64,000 nt of DNA from Macrothele yani. Lineage: Eukaryota > Arthropoda > Arachnida > Araneae > Macrothelidae. The DNA lies in the NCBI GenBank assembly GCA_039090855.1, contig CM076999.1:117241072-117305071 (forward strand), in the 5' to 3' direction. The notes below the pieces were generated by a model. The model searched no databases and was not told the DNA's origin. It saw only the letters and a program-made list of their open reading frames with translations. Positions 58,808 to 64,000 of this stretch are shown here, piece by piece (the stretch's first letter is position 1; each line of letters opens with the position of its first letter). The position numbers and the translations under genes are program-made.

Positions 58808-59036
58808 ACAAATGTAATTGTTGGCACAAATGTCTTGTATTTTCACTGTTTCCATGTAGCAGCTCCTTCATAAAACTTAAAAATTAGTTACTTGAAACTT
58901 TTTGTCCTGGGTGGTGTAACGGAAATCAGAAGATGTGGGTTCGGTTCCTGCTCCAGGGCAATGTAATTTTAAAGTTTTCTGAAGGAGTGGCTACATGGAA
59001 ACTGAAAATACGACACATTTGTGCCAACGATTATAT
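58808..59036. mobile_element. TIR/tRNA-core element, plus-oriented core
   Basis: Inverted ends around ATTGTTGGCACAAATGTC...GTATTTTCACTGTTTCCATG and CATGGAAACTGAAAATACGA...TTTGTGCCAACGATTAT. The core on the + strand has TGGTGTAACGGAAATCAG and the textbook B box GGGTTCGGTTCCTGCTCC, so the tRNA-like part is inverted relative to the TIRs compared with the 3984 copy. Confidence 0.8.
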
Positions 59037-59451
59037 TTCCATTGATATTTGTACCTCAACTTATAAAAAGGGTGCTTTTCAGAAAATGTAAGTTTAGATG
59101 GTATGCAGGCATTTACCCCATAATTGTAATGCCCCCCCCTGATGTGCCTGTATTGTTGTTAAATATAATTTTCCTAATTTTAATGTTTGCATTTCACCAT
59201 GAAAATGAAGACAAAACTTTTCAATAATTAAAGTAGCAAAAATTTCTTCCACAGTCTTAATTTCTTTTCTTCTCAGTGCGTCCTCTGCCATCTATTATTT
59301 TGGAGCACTATTTTCCCACATAAACGTTTTGTGTTTTAGCTTGGAAAAGGAGGCAGAAATTCCTGCAGTTGAAAGTGATGAAATTATTGGCAACATTGTA
59401 GGAATTGATGAATGGTGTGCTAATGTGTGAATATATATCAAATACATGGAG

Positions 59452-59592
59452 ATAATGTAAATAGACGATGTCATCACTCTGTCCACGTTATACTAGTCGA
59501 GTGCGTTATCAAGAAATCTGGGGTTCGATCCCAGCAGTGTCAGAACAGCTATTTTTCAGTTGCTATGCGATGACATCATCCATTTATGTACT
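59452..59592. mobile_element. Short TIR element with B-box-like core
   Basis: AATGTAAATAGACGATGTCA and TGACATCATCCATTTATGTA are imperfect inverted ends about 140 bp apart. In the middle GGGGTTCGATCCCAGC is a perfect-looking B box, preceded by ATACTAGTCGAGTGCG, a weak A box. Unrelated in sequence to the 3984 family. Confidence 0.55.
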
Positions 59593-61380
59593 AATGTGTG
59601 TTTATCCTCTCCATGTCTACCATATATTATCTAAATTAGTGAACGCTTTGATATGCTGAAAGTTCTTTCAGCATGATGGTTGAAATTATCGCCATAAAGT
59701 CAGGAAGAATGAACATCAAAACCTATTTGACTATACCAGCAGTGAACTGAAAATTTAAGGTACAGGGGCCTGCAGTTAAGCTCTTCGGTAAAAACTATTA
59801 TCATTTCGGCCGTTGTCAAAATCTGAGGAATTGTTAGAAAAAAAAAGCCACAGTATAGAAATGGAAAACAAAGGAAATCAACAGCAATAAAAATTAAGAA
59901 AAAATATTCCTCATAAGTACATGAGGGGAAATTCACTCGAGTATTCACAGCAATCAGAGTTGTATACTGTATTGCTTGTAGTGTACTAGGGAACATTAAG
60001 CATCCCATGAGGATGCTAAATGTATTTTTTTTTTTATAAAAAAGGCATTATTATTTCTACTACAGCCAGTGGCGGTTGTAGAAATCTGAAAGGGGAGGGG
60101 CACCTTAATACCACTATCAGTTTGATTGAATGACAAAATATCTTAGCTTAGTGTTATGGGGGGGGGGGGCAGGGAGTTGATATATGCATTATCGATCTTA
60201 CTTTTTTTTTTTTTCAGAGAATGAGTTGCATGATTATATCAGTATCTTGATAGAGTCCATTCAAGAGTTAATTTAAGTGCACACATTTATTTAATAAAGA
60301 ATGGAATGTGTGACACAAAAGTGTAAGTTGGGTGCATTCGAACAAATCTCTCCAAAATCTCATCAGTATTTTTAGGACAATATTTCGGTGAATATGCATT
60401 AATCCTAGTTCTGTAAAACGCTGCTGGCCCATTGTGGTCCTCAGATATGTTTTCAGCCTTTTTATTACTGAGAAAGACTTCCCTAGCATTGCTGTCATAA
60501 TGGAATAATAGCTAATACTGTTAGCAGGCATTTGTTGTCATTCAAGCTAATCAGATCTTCATTGGTTTGATTGCAGTAATGGATTCTGTGGCAGATTCTG
60601 GAAAAGAATCTACATTTCTTCCTGCTGTACATTGGCTTGATGCTTGAGGGGTGATACATTTCTTTCTGAAAAAGGCAACGTCAAGAGTTTCAAGAACTAC
60701 TGGGATTATTTTACCAGCTTGAACAGTACAAAATTAGATAGACATGCGATTTTAGCAAGGTGTAAAAATACAGAATTTTTTTTTTGTCCCTTCTGAGGGG
60801 GAACGTTCCCTGAGCCCCTCCTTCGCCCCTTGTGCAACCGCCCTTGACCATGGCTATCACAAATTAAAATAATAGGCCTAATTGGTCAGCAGAACTCATA
60901 TTGGGCATATTTGAAAGCTTAGTACATGGGCTTTCTTTTGAGATCACACAATCATATTATGGGCAACTTAGTTTTCAAAGTCATTTAATTTGACCTTTAA
61001 TCTCTCAAAACAAACACTATTAATTTTATTAAATAAAACAGAAGAAATAGGCTTTTGAGTTCTGAAAAACTTGGCAGGGAAATAAAGAACCATTCTTTTA
61101 AAACTGAAAGAGCTAAGTTTTTTACGTGCCCAAGCATGTCGGGCAATATAATTTTCTCAGCCCTGATATCTGTATGCATTTTAACAGAAATGAGTTGTGT
61201 AGTTCGTATTCATGAACTGAGATTGGTTTTAATTTGTTATATCCAGAATATTGATGTGTGTTCATAAAACTGTAAAAAAAACCACAAGTATGACAAATTT
61301 ATTTTTGTGTCCATATACTAACAGTTGTACATTTGTCTGTAGTTTGCATTTATACTAACTCATTATTAAATTTCCTTTAG
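59593..61380. other. Intron with one hAT fragment
   Basis: Other than the hAT piece at 60268-60531, AT-rich sequence with poly(T) and poly(G) runs. TACAGCCAGTGGCGGTTGTA followed by GAAAGGGGAGGGGCACC (60061-60104) and GTGCAACCGCCCTTGACCATGG (60831-60850) have the look of the two ends of a hAT non-coding boundary, but they are not exact inverted repeats. Confidence 0.45.
60268..60531 (-). pseudogene. hAT-type transposase C-terminal fragment
   Basis: The minus strand reads LGKSFSVIKRLKTYLRTTMG then QQRFTELGLMHIHRN, the hAT dimerisation motif (R/K-S-F-S-x-x-K-R-x-K-T-x-L-R-x-T-M). The same type as ZMYM1-like transposases. Only about 60 residues remain and no ends are visible. Confidence 0.75.
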
Positions 61381-61444
61381 GAAAGAACTGAATAAATATC
61401 TTCCTGCTTCATTACTAACCAAGAATAAGAACAAAGAAAGAACG
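61381..61444 (+). CDS. PAP: Poly(A) polymerase exon (end of RNA-binding domain)
   Basis: Acceptor AAATTTCCTTTAG ends at 61380 and donor GTATGA begins at 61445. G completes Arg, then 21 codons: KELNKYLPASLLTKNKNKERT. The family counterpart is K-R-K-x-L-x-x-x-L-P-x-x-(V/L)-L followed by a lysine-rich stretch, the end of the globular domain and the start of the basic, Ser/Thr-rich tail. The exon ends in phase 0. No later exon could be recognised in 61445-64000, so the C-terminal tail lies downstream of the window. Confidence 0.92.
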
Positions 61445-61610
61445 GTATGATTATTCCATGATTTACATTTTCTTTTCCATTATCAGTTATCCTGCTTCCC
61501 TAGGCACTTGGCAGAGGACATATTATTGGTAACCTTATAGCAGGGGCTTTCATGACAAAAAGTGAAAACTTGTTCCATTTAGATCGTTTTTGAATCAAAG
61601 ATGGTACTTA

Positions 61611-62145
61611 TTAAAATGCCAGTAAAGGAATCCAAAATGGAACCATGGCTTTAGTCTCCAGGGCTCTCTTCAGCAAATTCGAATCATGTATGTTGCTCTG
61701 TTCCCTATCAGCTTTTGAATCTTTTATCCAAGGGTTGTGGTCTTTTGCTGTCATCTCCCGGCTGGAATCTGTTGAATTTTTGGAAGAATTCAATTGGTCG
61801 TTACAATTTTGTGAAAATGATGTGAGAAAATTACCCCATATCTTGACAGATGGGTTCTTGTTGCAAGCTTGAAAATTTGTTGAAATTTCGATAGATTCAC
61901 GGATAAGAGTTTGTTTCCAACCTGTGTAATGTGAAACGACTTTTGCTTCTTCCCAAACAGGTGTAAATCCTTCATTAATAATTGTTTTCACTAGATCTGT
62001 AGTTTTTTGAGAATATTTAATATTTCGTTTATGCTCTTTAATGCGCATTGATAAAGCTCTTTTGGTCATTCCTATGTATTTTTCTTTAGTGTAACAACCT
62101 GGTGAGTAAACAAGTATAAAGTAAATTCCATTTTTTGCTCTCAGT
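61611..62145 (-). pseudogene. Second Penelope-like element: GIY-YIG endonuclease
   Basis: The minus strand is open from about 62145 to 61611: KNGIYFILVYSPG, CYTKEKYIGMTKRALSMRIK (YIG and Arg), EH, PVWEEAKVVSHY, LIRESIEIS (catalytic Glu). Upstream to 62360 broken RT-thumb sequence continues. The last codons (LLKRALETKAMV) overlap a decayed hammerhead. Different in sequence from the 27.7-kb copy, so it is a second Penelope lineage. Confidence 0.85.
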
Positions 62146-62418
62146 CTTTATTCCTCCTTAGTTGTGCAATTAAAGCTCCTTGTGTGATGCCTTTTTTGAT
62201 ATTTTCTTTTTGAGCTTTTTTTTTTTTTTTTGGATCCAGTTGGTGATACCTGGTATATACTGAATAGAACCTGTATATTTATAGGATTTAGAGAGTTTGG
62301 CAATAATGTTGGGGCTGTAACCATTGCATAAAGCAATTTCTTTGAATTTTTGAATTTCAAGCTGTTTCAGATTTGATTTGCTTATGATATTATTGGCTCG
62401 GTTAACATAATTCGAATT

Positions 62419-62462
62419 TGATGGCTGAAGAGAGCCCTAGAGGCTGAAACCATGGTTCCATT
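62419..62462 (+). ncRNA. Hammerhead-like ribozyme motif, Penelope copy 2
   Basis: Stem I GATGG (62420-62424), core CTGAAGA (62425-62431; CUGANGA consensus kept), stem II AGCC/GGCT around CTAGA (62433-62445), GAAA (62446-62449), tiny palindromic stem III (ACC-AT-GGT), U-H at 62456-62457, and stem I partner CCATT (62458-62462). One unpaired G precedes stem II. The inverted counterpart on the minus strand near 61640-61680 has lost stem I and GAAA. Confidence 0.6.
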
Positions 62463-62850
62463 TTGGATTCCTTTATTGGCACTTGAATAAGAATCATTTT
62501 TGATTCAAAAACAATCTAAGTATAGTGAAATGCCATTAGCAATTTTTGCTCTGATTTATTATTTAATTGTTAAATTTCTTTGGATGAACTGTTTGCAATA
62601 ATAGCAATGTTCATGAAACTTTAAGCTGAGAATCAGCAACAATGATTATTCTTCTGCAGGTCTCTTCATTACACTGCATGGCAAAGTTACCTCCAGTGAC
62701 TTTATAAACATTTTAGGTGATGGAGTATATCTTAATGATTAAGACACACTGTTCCCCTTACATGATGTTGTGTTTCAAGGTGGTGATGTTTTTATGTAGG
62801 TAGGCACTCATAGATGTATCAAGTCATGGTTGGTGGGACATGAAATTTAT

Positions 62851-63006
62851 AGAATATTCAAGCAAAGCAAACTGAATTTGCTTGTACCATTTACTGGTCG
62901 TCTATGTAACACTTCTCAGAAAACTTGAATTTTTTTTTTCTGAGAAGTTTTATATGGATGACCAGTAAGTGGTACAGGCAAATTCAGTTTCCTTTGCTTG
63001 AATAGT
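62851..63006. repeat. Imperfect hairpin with ~70-bp arms
   Basis: ATTCAAGCAAAGCAAACTGA ... ACCATTTACTGGTCGTCTAT ... ACTTCTCAGAAAA is mirrored by TTTCTGAGAAGT ... ATGGATGACCAGTAAGTGGT ... TTTGCTTGAATAGTCT around a T-rich loop. Probably a hairpin MITE; arms have diverged at several positions. Confidence 0.9.
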
Positions 63007-63828
63007 CTGTTAATTTTCTCCATGAATTGTGAAGAATATTTTTTCCTTCATTGATTTATGAAGTTTCTGGTCTACCTGGTTGCCTGGTTTGAGCATCGTT
63101 GAGCCACTGTGGGCAGTTTATCAAAGTAGGTAAGGAGCAGAATTCCTGTTTCTTTACTTGTAGAGTTTCTGGTTTTCCTTTATGGAGAATGATGTAATAT
63201 TCTTCTGGTGACTGTTCCTTGATTTATATATATCTATTTTGCATCGAATACAATGTGTATTATGAGTAAATGATGTCATGGTACCATGTGAACACACATG
63301 GCCTATGTCACTGGTGTGTCCATTGTTTGGTCAATTCCCTACTGGCACAAATAGTTTTTGCTGTGCCTAAATATAACAGATACTTCCAACCTAAGCACTT
63401 TGATGTCTGCTAGTAGTTACTGATATCCAGTCTCTTTTTTTTTTTTTTAAGGAAACAGAAAACTTATGCCTTTTTTTTTTTCTTTACTTATAAGTGGTAA
63501 CCCTGAGATTGCAGTGTAAACCTTACACCTGTACATGAAGATTTGAATCATTTTGTGCTATTTCTGCCAACCGTGGTATCACATCATATTTTGGGGTTTG
63601 CAAAACGAAATTCCCTTAAATTTTTCACAAAGAACCAATTTAGTATTATGTGTAATGTCATGCTGTTAATATGGTGCTAGGTTGACAGAAACCTGTTTTT
63701 GTAATCGAACCACAACTACAAGAACTACGTGCTGCATAACAGGCCTGGGTGTCAGAACATAAAGTTACAGACTTAAAGTCCTTTCACTTGCTACTTTTAC
63801 AATTTAATTAGTAGTCTTTTATACATTA

Positions 63829-64000
63829 AAGTGCCAAAAGTCATGAGATAGTAGTATGCACATTTTTAACTGGTGCTGCTGTCATATAAAGGCTTCAACA
63901 CACACCACAATTTCTATTAGTTGCAAGGTATAATCTCGTGAGTCAGGTTGAACAACCGCCAGTAGGATTGTGGCAAGCTGACGTGAATTATCGGTGTTTG
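63829..64000 (+). mobile_element. Possible Tc1-like element 5' end cut by window edge
   Basis: AAGTGCCAAAAGTCATGAGATA followed by AACACACACCACAATTTC and TCTCGTGAGTCAGGTTGAAC has the look of the terminal inverted repeat and leader of a Tc1-like element. The body and right end are outside the window, so this rests on resemblance only. Confidence 0.3.

Larger units (their letters stand above)
61578..62520. mobile_element. Penelope-like element with ~100-bp inverted flanks
   Basis: The segment TTTTTGAATCAAAGATGG ... AAAGGAATCCAAAATGGAAC ... AGGGCTCTCTTCAGC (61587-61680) reappears inverted at 62426-62510. The flanks enclose the minus-strand endonuclease frame, like the terminal repeats of Penelope-like elements in inverted arrangement. 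Both flanks contain hammerhead-like sequence. Confidence 0.75.

Overview
This is a eukaryotic nuclear window, almost certainly from an arthropod with a large, transposon-rich genome. Supporting this are long introns with clean GT-AG borders, many Tc1/mariner, RTE-type LINE, Penelope-like, hAT and Helitron remnants, tRNA-derived SINEs and long CA/TC microsatellites. I cannot name the species. Bacterial features such as operons, ribosome binding sites or CRISPR arrays are not expected, and none were seen.

One host gene spans the window on the + strand: canonical nuclear poly(A) polymerase (PAPOLA/hiiragi family). Nine exons are visible (4431-4569, 10136-10208, 18072-18192, 23708-23791, 26592-26645, 38304-38417, 47436-47536, 56333-56402, 61381-61444). 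They encode the end of the central domain and the RNA-binding domain. The catalytic N-terminus must lie upstream and the Ser/Thr-rich tail downstream. Phases match at every junction except inside exon 23708-23791, where one T appears to be missing from a T run.

Everything else is intron, mostly mobile DNA. Up to 4.4 kb there is a DD36E Tc1 fragment and a TIR element with a tRNA-like core. Intron 4.6-10.1 kb holds a 146-bp tandem repeat, RTE copy A and a second LINE family. Intron 10.2-18.1 kb has a 1.8-kb fold-back palindrome, a mariner nested in a mariner, and a second complete mariner. Intron 18.2-23.7 kb has a Tc1-like element with an internal minisatellite, RTE copy B and an unclassified TIR element. 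Intron 26.6-38.3 kb has a Penelope-like element broken by a SINE, hairpin elements, and a near-full-length RTE nested in the 3' tail of a full-length second-family LINE, with target duplications for both. Intron 38.4-47.4 kb has another Tc1-like element, LINE fragments and a hAT remnant. Introns from 47.5 kb onward have a DD36E Tc1 copy, a mariner, a Helitron pair, a second Penelope-like element and more hairpins.

The most notable signals are self-cleaving ribozyme folds. An HDV-like fold sits exactly at the 5' end of the RTE element (34788-34881, minus). Hammerhead-like motifs occur in both Penelope-like copies (27663-27704 minus; 62419-62462 plus). Other notable signals are the fold-back palindrome, TIR elements enclosing tRNA-like pol III promoters, decayed tandem copies of a poly(A) polymerase exon, and the homopolymer frameshift in the host exon.
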